Part shown: positions 1 through 5,653 of the stretch, one piece after another
How the letters are laid out: each line of letters begins with the position of its first letter
Numbering within the stretch: the stretch's first letter is position 1
Assembly (NCBI GenBank): GCA_051646185.1
Contig: JBOFCS010000053.1
Location: 1 to 5,653, forward strand
DNA length: 5,653 bases
Origin: JBOFCS01 sp051646185
GTDB taxonomy: Bacteria > Actinomycetota > Actinomycetes > Mycobacteriales > Mycobacteriaceae
Direction: 5' to 3'
Notes under the pieces: generated by a model
Databases searched by the model: none
What the model was told of the DNA's origin: nothing
The model's input: only the letters and a program-made list of their open reading frames with translations
Position numbers and translations under genes: made by a program

Positions 1-1205
1 GCTGATCTTCGGCCAGAGTCCCCAGTGCCAGTTCCAGGAACAGTGAAAATTCTCGGTTTTGCTGATTGCGCTGGCTTTACGACCAGGTTCTGATCCGAAT
101 TTCCCGCTGCCTGCGATCCTGAGTTTTCTTCTCGCTGCGGATCTGACAAGCCACCGTCAGGTTCCGGATCAGGCTCTTCATCGGAATTACTGACATCGCT
201 GAGCTCACTTTGTGTGCTGGAAGAATCTCTCGATTCCATACTTTCCTGAGCATCGTTGAATGCTTCATCTAGTTGATGCGAATCTAAACCTGGTTCATCG
301 AAGGGATTACGACGACGACGATGTGGCAATGCCAACTCAACAGCAATGCGGACATCAGCTTCACTCACACTGCTATTCCCACACCAAGCCGCGTGCGCCT
401 TGGCGGTACGTGCAACAACTAAATCTCCTCGCATGCCATCAATTTCAAGAGCAGCGCAGACTGAAGATATCCGCCGAAGTTCATCCTCGGAAAGCTCTAC
501 ATTCGCCAAAAGCTCACGTGCGGTTAGTATTTTTTGTGCAATATGGATATCTTGCTGTCGATATTTCCCAATAAAAGCGTGTCGGTCCTGCTCGTATTCT
601 AAGCGTCGACGTACTACTTCCATTCGAGTATCCACCTCACGGGAAGCCACCACATCTACAGCTAATCCAAAGCGGTCCAACAACTGTGGACGTAACTCAC
701 CCTCCTCTGGATTCATCGTTCCCACTAAAACAAAATGGGCTTCATGGGAATGAGAGATCCCGTCTCGCTCAATATGCACCCTCCCCATAGCTGCCGCATC
801 AAGAAGAACGTCAACGAGATGATCATGCAAAAGATTGACCTCATCGACATACAAGACCCCCTGATGCGCCGCTGCTAATAAACCAGGCTGAAAAGCTCGT
901 TCTCCATTGCTGAGCACTTTTTCCAGATCGAGCGAGCCAACCACTCGATCTTCGGTGGCTCCTACCGGGAGTTCCACCAACCTGGCTGGCCGATAAGTTA
1001 GCTGCCCGCGGTCATCCATTACCTGCACCGGAGGCAAGAGCGATACTAAGGCCCGTACCGCCGTGGACTTAGCAGTACCTTTCTCACCCCGAATCAGCAC
1101 CCCACCGATCGAGGGCTCAAGTGCACACAAGATAAGGGCAAGACGTAATTGATCTTGACCTACTATCGCACTAAAGGGAAAAGTTGGTAACGGTTGATCC
1201 AACAT
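1..1205 (-). CDS. ChlI/BchI-type magnesium/cobalt chelatase AAA+ ATPase, C-terminus outside window
   Basis: This is the ATPase motor of a metal-chelatase that inserts Mg or Co into a tetrapyrrole in the cytoplasm. I translated 401 residues from the ATG at 1205-1203; the frame is open to the left edge, so the gene is partial. Visible motifs are an FSAIVGQDQL start typical of the family, Walker A GEKGTAKST (residues 40-48), Walker B VLYVDEVNLL (117-126) and the segment TMNPEEGELRPQLLDRFG (163-180) carrying sensor 1 and the arginine finger. After about residue 295 comes an RRRR stretch and then an acidic, Ser/Pro-rich linker (about 305-385), as in proteins where the I subunit is fused to a D subunit with a C-terminal VWA domain. 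That VWA part would lie outside the window. A Shine-Dalgarno AGAGG sits 7 bases before the ATG. Corynebacteria make no chlorophyll, and a cobalamin riboswitch precedes the gene. I therefore infer a role in aerobic cobaltochelatase (with CobN). In M. tuberculosis the equivalent gene is followed by cobO and cobB. Confidence 0.94.
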   Translation of the reverse strand, partial: MLDQPLPTFPFSAIVGQDQLRLALILCALEPSIGGVLIRGEKGTAKSTAVRALVSLLPPVQVMDDRGQLTYRPARLVELPVGATEDRVVGSLDLEKVLSNGERAFQPGLLAAAHQGVLYVDEVNLLHDHLVDVLLDAAAMGRVHIERDGISHSHEAHFVLVGTMNPEEGELRPQLLDRFGLAVDVVASREVDTRMEVVRRRLEYEQDRHAFIGKYRQQDIHIAQKILTARELLANVELSEDELRRISSVCAALEIDGMRGDLVVARTAKAHAAWCGNSSVSEADVRIAVELALPHRRRRNPFDEPGLDSHQLDEAFNDAQESMESRDSSSTQSELSDVSNSDEEPDPEPDGGLSDPQREENSGSQAAGNSDQNLVVKPAQSAKPRIFTVPGTGTGDSGRRS

Positions 1206-1212
1206 AACAATT

Positions 1213-1218
1213 CCTCTC
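1213..1218 (-). promoter_or_regulatory. Ribosome binding site of the chelatase gene, beside a small hairpin
   Basis: The minus strand reads GAGAGG seven bases before the ATG at 1205, a strong Shine-Dalgarno match that fixes the chelatase start. Its first base is also the last base of a hairpin, CTCGG/CCGAG, at 1235-1218 (5 bp stem, 8-base loop). This is where a translational expression platform for the upstream riboswitch would be expected. Confidence 0.7.
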
Positions 1219-1261
1219 TCGGTATCCACGCCGAGTTACTGGACAACGGGAGTTCACCCTC

Positions 1262-1397
1262 CGGCGATCTGGCTCAACCTCTACGGCAAAATCTGCCTAA
1301 AGATCAGTACAGTGGCGGGACCGCGCCTGAATCACACAGGACTTCCCCGGACAGTGCTCCTCATTAGCTTAGCGGGAAACTGCTAGTGCTCTCGCCA
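1262..1397 (-). ncRNA. Cobalamin (B12) riboswitch upstream of the chelatase gene
   Basis: Read on the minus strand, this region carries the landmarks of the cobalamin aptamer in the right order. They are GGGGAA (1348-1343), a small hairpin CCTG/CAGG with a seven-base loop TGTGATT (1340-1326), the near-invariant block GCGGTCCCGCCACTGT (1324-1309), a peripheral hairpin GGCA/TGCC (1297-1285) and the 3' element GAGCCAGATCGCC (1275-1263). The closing stem can be formed by GGCGA (1396-1392) with TCGCC (1267-1263). The 5' arm then overlaps the last codons of the acetyltransferase gene. Cobalamin riboswitches repress cobalamin synthesis and transport genes when the coenzyme is plentiful, and this one points directly at the chelatase ATPase. 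No T-rich terminator hairpin follows the aptamer, so control is more likely at translation. The core is clear; the exact ends, especially the 5' boundary, are my estimate. Confidence 0.88.
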
Positions 1398-1850
1398 CGG
1401 ATCACCACCACCACGCCGCATGGGAATATGTGGAATACCATCTTCAACAAATTCTTCCCCCTCGGGGAGAAAACCATGTTTGGCGTACATCTCCACTAAA
1501 TACTTTTGCGCATTGATCCGACAAGGTAATCCCCCTACCTCAGCAAGCGCAGCCCTAAGCAACCTCGTGGTATGCCCTTTGCCCCGCGCCGAGCGCTCAG
1601 TACATAGCCGACCGATTCTGAACGACTTACCCTCATTGTGATGTTCTTCGAGTAACCGAAGTGTGCATACCACTTGCGAATTTTCTTCTAACCAAAAATG
1701 TCGAGTCTCAGTAAGCAGATCACGACCATCAAGCTCTGGATAGGGACAGGCCTGCTCAACAACAAAAACCTCAACCCGCAGCTGCAACAGTCGATACAAC
1801 GTGCTGGTGTCAAGATCGTAGGCCCAGGACCTATGCAATGTGGCTGTCAT
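1383..1850 (-). CDS. ElaA-family GNAT acetyltransferase
   Basis: A 155-residue protein of the GNAT superfamily, which moves an acetyl group from acetyl-CoA to an amine. It resembles E. coli ElaA closely along its length. The N-terminal LYRLLQLRVEVFVVEQACPY (residues 18-37) matches the ElaA LYxLLQLRxxVFVVEQxCPY signature. The next landmark is ELDGRDLLTETRHFW (39-53). IGRLCTERSARGKGHTTRLL (79-98) holds the acetyl-CoA pyrophosphate-binding loop, here RGKGHT. The C-terminal YAKHGFLPEGEEFVEDGIPH (122-141) matches the ElaA ending FxEDGIPHIxM. ElaA proteins are near 150 residues, so this is full length. The physiological substrate of ElaA is not established. The gene starts 57 bases after mqo on the same strand, so the two may share a transcript. 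The ribosome site is weak (AGAAG close to the ATG). Its stop codon lies inside the predicted 5' arm of the cobalamin riboswitch. Confidence 0.92.
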   Translation of the reverse strand: MTATLHRSWAYDLDTSTLYRLLQLRVEVFVVEQACPYPELDGRDLLTETRHFWLEENSQVVCTLRLLEEHHNEGKSFRIGRLCTERSARGKGHTTRLLRAALAEVGGLPCRINAQKYLVEMYAKHGFLPEGEEFVEDGIPHIPMRRGGGDPWREH

Positions 1851-1903
1851 ACGCTTCTGACTACCATAGACTGGGCTTGGTTGCCATTCAAAGCGATGAA
1901 CAA

Positions 1904-1919
1904 GCTGTTATTTAACAGC
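1904..1919. repeat. Perfect inverted repeat spanning the mqo stop codon
   Basis: GCTGTTA and its exact complement TAACAGC are separated by two bases and include the mqo TAA stop. In the mqo transcript this can fold as a 6 bp stem with an AAAU loop, followed by a short, U-poor tail (CUUGUUC). It could be a weak terminator, an mRNA 3'-end stabiliser or chance. A classical intrinsic terminator is not supported because there is no T run. Confidence 0.5.
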
Positions 1920-3410
1920 AGAGTCATCAAGCTGCAACGCCTTGGTTCCCCAGCTCCAAACTTCCTGGAATAGCGCTGGGTTCTCAGAAAGCGAAGCACC
2001 AAGAGAGGGAACCATCTCCTTCAACTTAGGTTCCCAGGACGCAAATTGATTGCCAAAGCACCGTTTCATCACATCAAGCATTGCCGGTACCGCAGTTGAG
2101 GCCCCCGGCGAAGCTCCTAATAGACCGGCAATAGAACCATCAGCAGCGTTTACAACAGCTGTGCCGAACTCCAGAACCCCACCTGAACCTTTGGCCCGAC
2201 GAATAACCTGAACACGCTGTCCGGCGGTAATCAGTTCCCAATCTTTACCTTCAGCCTCAGGAACGAACTCGCTGAGCGTACCTATCCGCTGCTCCGCTGA
2301 CTGTAAGAGCTCCCCAATGAGGTACTTGGTCAGTCCAAGCTCGTGAACGCCCACCCCGAGCATAGAAATAAGATTATTCGGCTGCACAGAAAGCGGTAGG
2401 TCGGTGATCTTCCCAGCTTTGAGGAACTTAGGAGAGAACCCTGCATAAGGACCAAAAAGCAAACCAGGTTTCCCATTTATCACGCGAGTATCCAAATGTG
2501 GCACCGACATTGGCGGCGCACCTACGGCCGCCTTGCCATACACCTTAGCTCGATGCTGATTAATTAAATCCGGGTTAGTACACCGCAAAAACTGTCCACT
2601 TACCGGAAAGCCCCCGATACCTTTGGATTCTTTGATACCTGCTTTTTGCAATAGATGCAGGGCCCCCCCGCCAGCACCAACAAACACAAAACGCGCCGAT
2701 ACCTTTTTGACAACCCCAGTCCGGCGATTGATGGCCTTGACCAACCAACGCCCATCGGATTGTTTACTGAGATTCTGGACTTCATGCCCAAAGTGCATGT
2801 TCACACCAGTTTTTGCGGTGTAAGCCAGCAGTTGGCGAGTAAGCTCACCGAAGTCCACATCGGTTCCGGCTTCAGTTCGGTTAAGTGCTACCGGATCGGC
2901 AAAATCACGTCCCTTAGTCATCAAAGGCAACCACTGTGCAAATTGTCCAGGGTCTTCGCTGTACTCCATTCCCACAAAAAGTGGGTGATCACGCAGCGCC
3001 TCATATCGCTTACGTAAGTACGCCACGTTGTCAGCGCCATGGACAAAACTCATGTGCGCAATAGCGTTCACAAAGTCGCTGGGAGTTCCCAATATCCCAT
3101 TTTCCACCCCATAGGCCCAGAATTGCCGAGTAACTTGGAACTGCTCATTAACATCCACGGCCTTAGCTATGGCCACCGAACCATCCGGGTTTTGTGGGGT
3201 GTAGTTCAGTTCGCAGAGTGCCGAATGACCGGTCCCAGCGTTATTCCATGGGTCACTACTTTCGGCAGCCACGGCATCAAGCCGTTCAAAAACTGACATG
3301 GACCAATCAGGCTGGACCTGACGAAGGAGAGCACCAAGTGTTGCACTCATAATTCCCGCTCCCACGAGAACAACATCAATCTTGGCCTCTACTGCACGCT
3401 TATCTGACAC
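1908..3410 (-). CDS. mqo: Malate:quinone oxidoreductase (Mqo), FAD-dependent
   Basis: Mqo oxidises malate to oxaloacetate and passes electrons to the quinone pool at the inner face of the membrane, serving the TCA cycle and respiration. Starting at the GTG at 3410-3408, the product is 500 residues, the length I recall for C. glutamicum Mqo. An N-terminal FAD Rossmann motif VLVGAGIMSATLGALL lies near residues 14-29. The family signature SSDPWNNAGTGHSALCELNY follows near 52-71. Other family blocks are RFVFVGAGGGALHLL, GFPVSGQFLRCTNPDLI, KVYGKAAVGAPPMSVPHLD, LLFGPYAGFSPKFL and the C-terminal GLLGASPGASTAVPAMLD. No break in the frame is seen. The frame stays open 69 codons further upstream to an ATG at 3617, but those residues have no family similarity and would run into the divergent gene. 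GTG is therefore preferred, with AGAGGAAG ending 10 bases before it. Mqo is the first gene of a leftward set with the acetyltransferase and perhaps the chelatase genes. Confidence 0.97.
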   Translation of the reverse strand: MSDKRAVEAKIDVVLVGAGIMSATLGALLRQVQPDWSMSVFERLDAVAAESSDPWNNAGTGHSALCELNYTPQNPDGSVAIAKAVDVNEQFQVTRQFWAYGVENGILGTPSDFVNAIAHMSFVHGADNVAYLRKRYEALRDHPLFVGMEYSEDPGQFAQWLPLMTKGRDFADPVALNRTEAGTDVDFGELTRQLLAYTAKTGVNMHFGHEVQNLSKQSDGRWLVKAINRRTGVVKKVSARFVFVGAGGGALHLLQKAGIKESKGIGGFPVSGQFLRCTNPDLINQHRAKVYGKAAVGAPPMSVPHLDTRVINGKPGLLFGPYAGFSPKFLKAGKITDLPLSVQPNNLISMLGVGVHELGLTKYLIGELLQSAEQRIGTLSEFVPEAEGKDWELITAGQRVQVIRRAKGSGGVLEFGTAVVNAADGSIAGLLGASPGASTAVPAMLDVMKRCFGNQFASWEPKLKEMVPSLGASLSENPALFQEVWSWGTKALQLDDSAVK

Positions 3411-3483
3411 TGGAATTCGACTTCCTCTATCCCTGGGCAATCCAGTAGCAATCTGACCGGTGACGAATAGGTTACCTGCGGGT

Positions 3484-3512
3484 AGTCTAGTTCTTAACGA
3501 CGACTCCACCAA
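3484..3512 (-). promoter_or_regulatory. Candidate mqo promoter
   Basis: On the minus strand TTGGTG (3512-3507) and TAGACT (3489-3484) are separated by exactly 17 bases. They resemble the -35 and the corynebacterial -10 pattern TAnnnT. A transcript starting near 3477 would have a leader of roughly 65-70 bases before the mqo GTG. The -35 match is only partial, and other TAnnnT hexamers occur in the same region, so this is tentative. Confidence 0.35.
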
Positions 3513-3633
3513 GCATGCGTAATTCTGCCCTATAGCTGGGTTAATACTAAATAAATGTGGGATTGAACACGTACTTTGCCATCTTCTGTCTACAGTTGGC
3601 AGCCAGATGTGGAGCACTGAGAATCAACCCAGC

Positions 3634-3639
3634 TAAGCT
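3634..3639 (+). promoter_or_regulatory. Candidate -10 element for the hydrolase-mtr transcript
   Basis: TAAGCT fits the actinobacterial -10 pattern TAnnnT and ends 7 bases before the preferred GTG start at 3647. That spacing would put the first transcribed base at or next to the start codon, giving a leaderless mRNA. Such mRNAs are common in corynebacteria and mycobacteria. It would also explain the poor ribosome site there. A hexamer this loose can occur by chance. Confidence 0.3.
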
Positions 3640-3646
3640 CAAGGCT

Positions 3647-4681
3647 GTGACTGTTAACTGGGTTCCAGATATTCTTGGCGAGCAGTATGAGCAACACACC
3701 ATCAATCTTGGTGCTGACCCTGACGCCGAGGGAGATATTTGTGCAACATTAGTACGACACCGCCCTACCTTAGCTAACAAGGCTCCCTCGAAACCAACAC
3801 GTGCAGTTCTGTACGTGCATGGGTTTACTGATTATTTTTTTCAGACGGAACTGGCCGAATACTTTAGCAACCGTGGGTACTCTTTTTACGCCCTCGACTT
3901 ACGCAAGTGCGGACGGTCCTTACAGGACGGGCATACCCCTCATTTTGTCAGTAATCTTGCTTTTTACGATGCTGAACTCAACGCGGCCTTAGAGATCATT
4001 CGCAATGAGACCGCGAGCTCGGACGTACTGGTAGGCGCTCACTCCACCGGCGGAATAATTTTGCCGTTATGGCTGGATCGGCTTAATCGCAAATCAGGCG
4101 ATAGGTCCACCCTAGGTATCGGTGGCCTATTCCTTAACAGCCCCTGGTTTGATCTGCAAGGTAGCGCCCTACGACGCGGGCCAGGAACTCTAGCAATTAA
4201 TGCCATCGCACAATTTGCTAGCAAGACTGTCATAAAACTACCTGCCTCCGATGCCTACGGTATCGGCCTACACTCCGGGGCATTAGGCGCTTGGGATTAC
4301 AACCTAGAGTGGAAACCTCATGGTGGTTTTCCCGTCACCTTTGGGTGGCTCAGCGCAGTTCGCCAAGGGCATGCCCAACTACATCGCGGACTTAATGTTG
4401 GTGTTCCCTCGGTAGTTTTCCACTCTGACAAAACTTATTGGACCGCCAAATACAATCCCAAAGTTGATACCGCTGATGTTGTGCTGGATGTTAAGCAGAT
4501 CGCCCGCTGGTCTGGATACTTAGGAAACCATACCTCCATCGTACCCATCAAAGATGCTCGACATGATATTTTCCTTTCGGAAGACTATGTCCGAGAACGT
4601 GTTTATCACGAGCTTGGTCAGTGGTTAAACTGGCGAGAATCTTTGAAAGCACCCGCTTCTAACTCAACAAAGAACAGCTAA
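3647..4681 (+). CDS. Alpha/beta hydrolase, lysophospholipase/monoacylglycerol lipase-like (serine hydrolase)
   Basis: A 344-residue alpha/beta hydrolase, probably cytoplasmic, with an unknown substrate. Counting from the GTG at 3647, AVLYVHGFTDYFFQ (about 53-66) supplies the strand and HG oxyanion turn. YALDLRKCGRS (81-91) is the next conserved strand. GAHSTGG (130-136) holds the nucleophile elbow with Ser133, as AHSTG rather than canonical GxSxG. VFHSDKTYW (257-265) offers Asp261 and DARHDIFLSE (303-312) offers His306 as the rest of a catalytic triad. The fold resembles PldB-type lysophospholipases (Hydrolase_4). The start is uncertain: the frame is open back to a GTG at 3557. I chose 3647 because it puts TVNWVPDILG close to the N-terminus, where I expect this family to begin, and because the extra 30 residues look non-conserved. 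Ribosome signals are weak at both. It precedes mtr by 3 bases, so the two are almost certainly co-transcribed. The divergent pairing with mqo also occurs in M. tuberculosis as I recall it. Confidence 0.88.
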   Translation: MTVNWVPDILGEQYEQHTINLGADPDAEGDICATLVRHRPTLANKAPSKPTRAVLYVHGFTDYFFQTELAEYFSNRGYSFYALDLRKCGRSLQDGHTPHFVSNLAFYDAELNAALEIIRNETASSDVLVGAHSTGGIILPLWLDRLNRKSGDRSTLGIGGLFLNSPWFDLQGSALRRGPGTLAINAIAQFASKTVIKLPASDAYGIGLHSGALGAWDYNLEWKPHGGFPVTFGWLSAVRQGHAQLHRGLNVGVPSVVFHSDKTYWTAKYNPKVDTADVVLDVKQIARWSGYLGNHTSIVPIKDARHDIFLSEDYVRERVYHELGQWLNWRESLKAPASNSTKNS

Positions 4682-4684
4682 ACG

Positions 4685-5653
4685 ATGGATCACTTTGACC
4701 TCGCTATCATTGGAACTGGTTCAGGTAATAGCATTCCTGGAGAAAATTTTACCAACAAGCGCGTTGCCATTTTAGAAGAAGGCGTTTTTGGAGGTACCTG
4801 CCTCAATGTTGGTTGCATTCCTACTAAAATGTTTGTTTATGCCGCTGATGTTGCCCAGGTCATTTCTGATTCTGCGCGTTTTGGCATAGACAGCCACATT
4901 AGCGAGATCCGCTGGAGCGATATTGTCAGCCGAGTCTTCGGCAGAATTGATCCCATCGCTGCCGGTGGCGAAAACTACCGCCGTACCGACTGTGAAAACA
5001 TTACGGTTTTTTCTGGTCACGCACAGTTTTTAGCCCCTCAGCCCAATGGTTGTAGCACCCTGGACACTGGGGCTGGTTCTGCCATTACTGCAGATCAGGT
5101 AGTGATTGCCGCTGGTTCACGCCCCGTCATTCCCGATGTTATTACTCAATCTGGAATACGTTTTTACACCAATGAAAATATTATGCGTCTACCGAAACTT
5201 CCTGGGCGCCTTATCATTCTAGGAGGTGGATATATTGCCACTGAGTTTGCGCATGTGTTTTCTTCCCTTGGTGTCGATATTTGCCTCATTGCCAGGGGTG
5301 AAAAACTCTTGCGTCACCAAGACCACAGCATTGCCGAAAAATTCACTGAATTAGCAAGCAACACTTGGGATGTTCGGCTTAATTCCAGTATATCTTCAGC
5401 TGAAAGTACCAGAGATGGTCACATTATCATTACTCTAGATAATGGCAATAAAATTACCGGGGATACTCTTTTAGTGGCAACCGGACGCACTCCTAACGGA
5501 GATCTACTGAATGCAAACCTTGGCGGTGTTGATATTGATAACAATGGGCGGGTGCTCGTCGATAGCTATCAACGCACCAGCGCCACGGGAGTGTACGCCC
5601 TCGGTGATGTCAGCTCCCCTTATCTGCTCAAGCATGTGGCAAATCATGAAGCC
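4685..5653 (+). CDS. mtr: Mycothione reductase, C-terminus outside window
   Basis: Mtr is a cytoplasmic, FAD-containing, NADPH-dependent disulfide reductase that turns mycothione (oxidised mycothiol) back into two mycothiols, the actinobacterial counterpart of glutathione reductase. 323 residues are visible from the ATG at 4685; the family runs to about 460, so the dimerisation domain with the catalytic His is missing. LAIIGTGSGNS (6-16) is the FAD Rossmann motif. GGTCLNVGCIPTKMF (36-50) carries the redox pair Cys39 and Cys44, the same positions as in M. tuberculosis Mtr. VVIAAGSRPVIP (139-150) follows. IILGGGYIATEFAHVF (177-192) is the NADPH Rossmann motif, and ALGDVSSPYLLKHVANHEA (305-323) includes the second FAD motif. 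SGNS and SSPYLLKHVANHEA, as I recall M. tuberculosis Mtr, favour this enzyme over lipoamide dehydrogenase. It starts 3 bases after the hydrolase stop with little Shine-Dalgarno, suggesting translational coupling. Confidence 0.96.
   Translation, partial: MDHFDLAIIGTGSGNSIPGENFTNKRVAILEEGVFGGTCLNVGCIPTKMFVYAADVAQVISDSARFGIDSHISEIRWSDIVSRVFGRIDPIAAGGENYRRTDCENITVFSGHAQFLAPQPNGCSTLDTGAGSAITADQVVIAAGSRPVIPDVITQSGIRFYTNENIMRLPKLPGRLIILGGGYIATEFAHVFSSLGVDICLIARGEKLLRHQDHSIAEKFTELASNTWDVRLNSSISSAESTRDGHIIITLDNGNKITGDTLLVATGRTPNGDLLNANLGGVDIDNNGRVLVDSYQRTSATGVYALGDVSSPYLLKHVANHEA

Larger units (their letters stand above)
3411..3646. other. Divergent intergenic promoter region between mqo and the hydrolase-mtr pair
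   Basis: These 236 bases separate the chosen GTG starts of two divergent transcription units, so promoters for both must lie here or in the flanking gene starts. The stretch 3541-3556 is A/T-rich. I see candidate -10 hexamers in both directions and one imperfect CRP-like palindrome (3556-3571), but no recognisable RNA gene or conserved small protein. Both frames that could extend the flanking genes into this region lack family similarity. Confidence 0.7.

Noticed and set aside
260..753. Two overlapping plus-strand open frames (260-574 and 346-753).
   Set aside because: Both are antisense to the chelatase ATPase, are rich in Ser/Arg or low in pattern, and match no family I recognise. The minus-strand frame explains the sequence fully.
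1285..1297. GGCA/TGCC hairpin with a TTT-containing loop considered as an intrinsic terminator of the acetyltransferase gene.
   Set aside because: The stem is only 4 bp, the Ts are in the loop rather than after the stem, and it sits between conserved blocks of the cobalamin aptamer as a peripheral helix.
2600..3296. Several open frames of 63-120 codons on both strands inside mqo.
   Set aside because: They are shadows of a strongly conserved Mqo reading frame and carry no recognisable motif.
3411..3617. N-terminal extension of Mqo back to an ATG at 3617.
   Set aside because: The extra residues have no Mqo-like features, and the GTG start gives the 500-residue family length with the FAD motif in the usual place.
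3557..3646. A 30-residue hydrophobic N-terminal extension of the hydrolase from a GTG at 3557, resembling a signal peptide with a Cys that suggested a lipobox.
   Set aside because: The residues before the Cys (AAR) do not fit a lipobox, there is no ribosome site, and the family-like region begins only near the GTG at 3647.
3832..3841. T-rich run (seven Ts at 3835-3841) considered as a terminator tail or a slippage site.
   Set aside because: It encodes the Phe-Phe of the conserved TDYFFQ segment. No stem precedes it, and the hydrolase frame continues intact with its triad.
4772..5020. An 82-codon minus-strand open frame.
   Set aside because: It lies antisense to the mtr redox-active region, whose conserved Cys39/Cys44 motif dictates the sequence.
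4685..5653. Possible identity as lipoamide dehydrogenase or mercuric reductase.
   Set aside because: The TGSGNS FAD loop, Cys39-Cys44 positions and SSPYLLKHVANHEA block match mycothione reductase as I recall it. No N-terminal heavy-metal-binding domain is present.

Overview
The window looks like a chromosomal segment of a Corynebacterium (order Mycobacteriales), moderate in G+C, with no mobile elements. The genus call rests on three things. There is a mycothione reductase, an enzyme of mycothiol metabolism confined to Actinobacteria. There is a 500-residue malate:quinone oxidoreductase of the corynebacterial and mycobacterial type. The gene order, chelatase, ElaA-type acetyltransferase, mqo, then divergent alpha/beta hydrolase and mtr, matches my recollection of the Mycobacterium tuberculosis Rv2850c to Rv2855 region and the C. 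glutamicum mqo-mtr region. I could not run a search to name the species.

Layout. On the minus strand, reading right to left: mqo (3410-1908), then after 57 bases a small GNAT acetyltransferase (1850-1383), then a cobalamin riboswitch (about 1397-1262), then the N-terminal 401 residues of a ChlI/BchI-type chelatase ATPase (1205 to beyond the left edge). On the plus strand: an alpha/beta hydrolase (preferred start 3647, end 4681), then mtr, only 3 bases later and cut by the right edge after 323 residues. The bases 3411-3646 form a divergent promoter region.

Function. The riboswitch places the chelatase under cobalamin feedback. This fits a role as the ATP-driven part of an aerobic cobaltochelatase rather than in chlorophyll synthesis. 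Mqo passes electrons from malate to the quinone pool as a membrane-peripheral TCA-cycle enzyme. Mtr regenerates mycothiol from mycothione with NADPH. The hydrolase is tightly coupled to mtr but its substrate is unknown.

The most notable points are the riboswitch, whose 5' arm appears to run into the end of the acetyltransferase gene and whose output looks translational; two GTG starts (one possibly leaderless); and the tight hydrolase-mtr pairing. I see no CRISPR array, tRNA, rRNA, insertion sequence or phage gene. Nothing here clearly amounts to a wholly new system.
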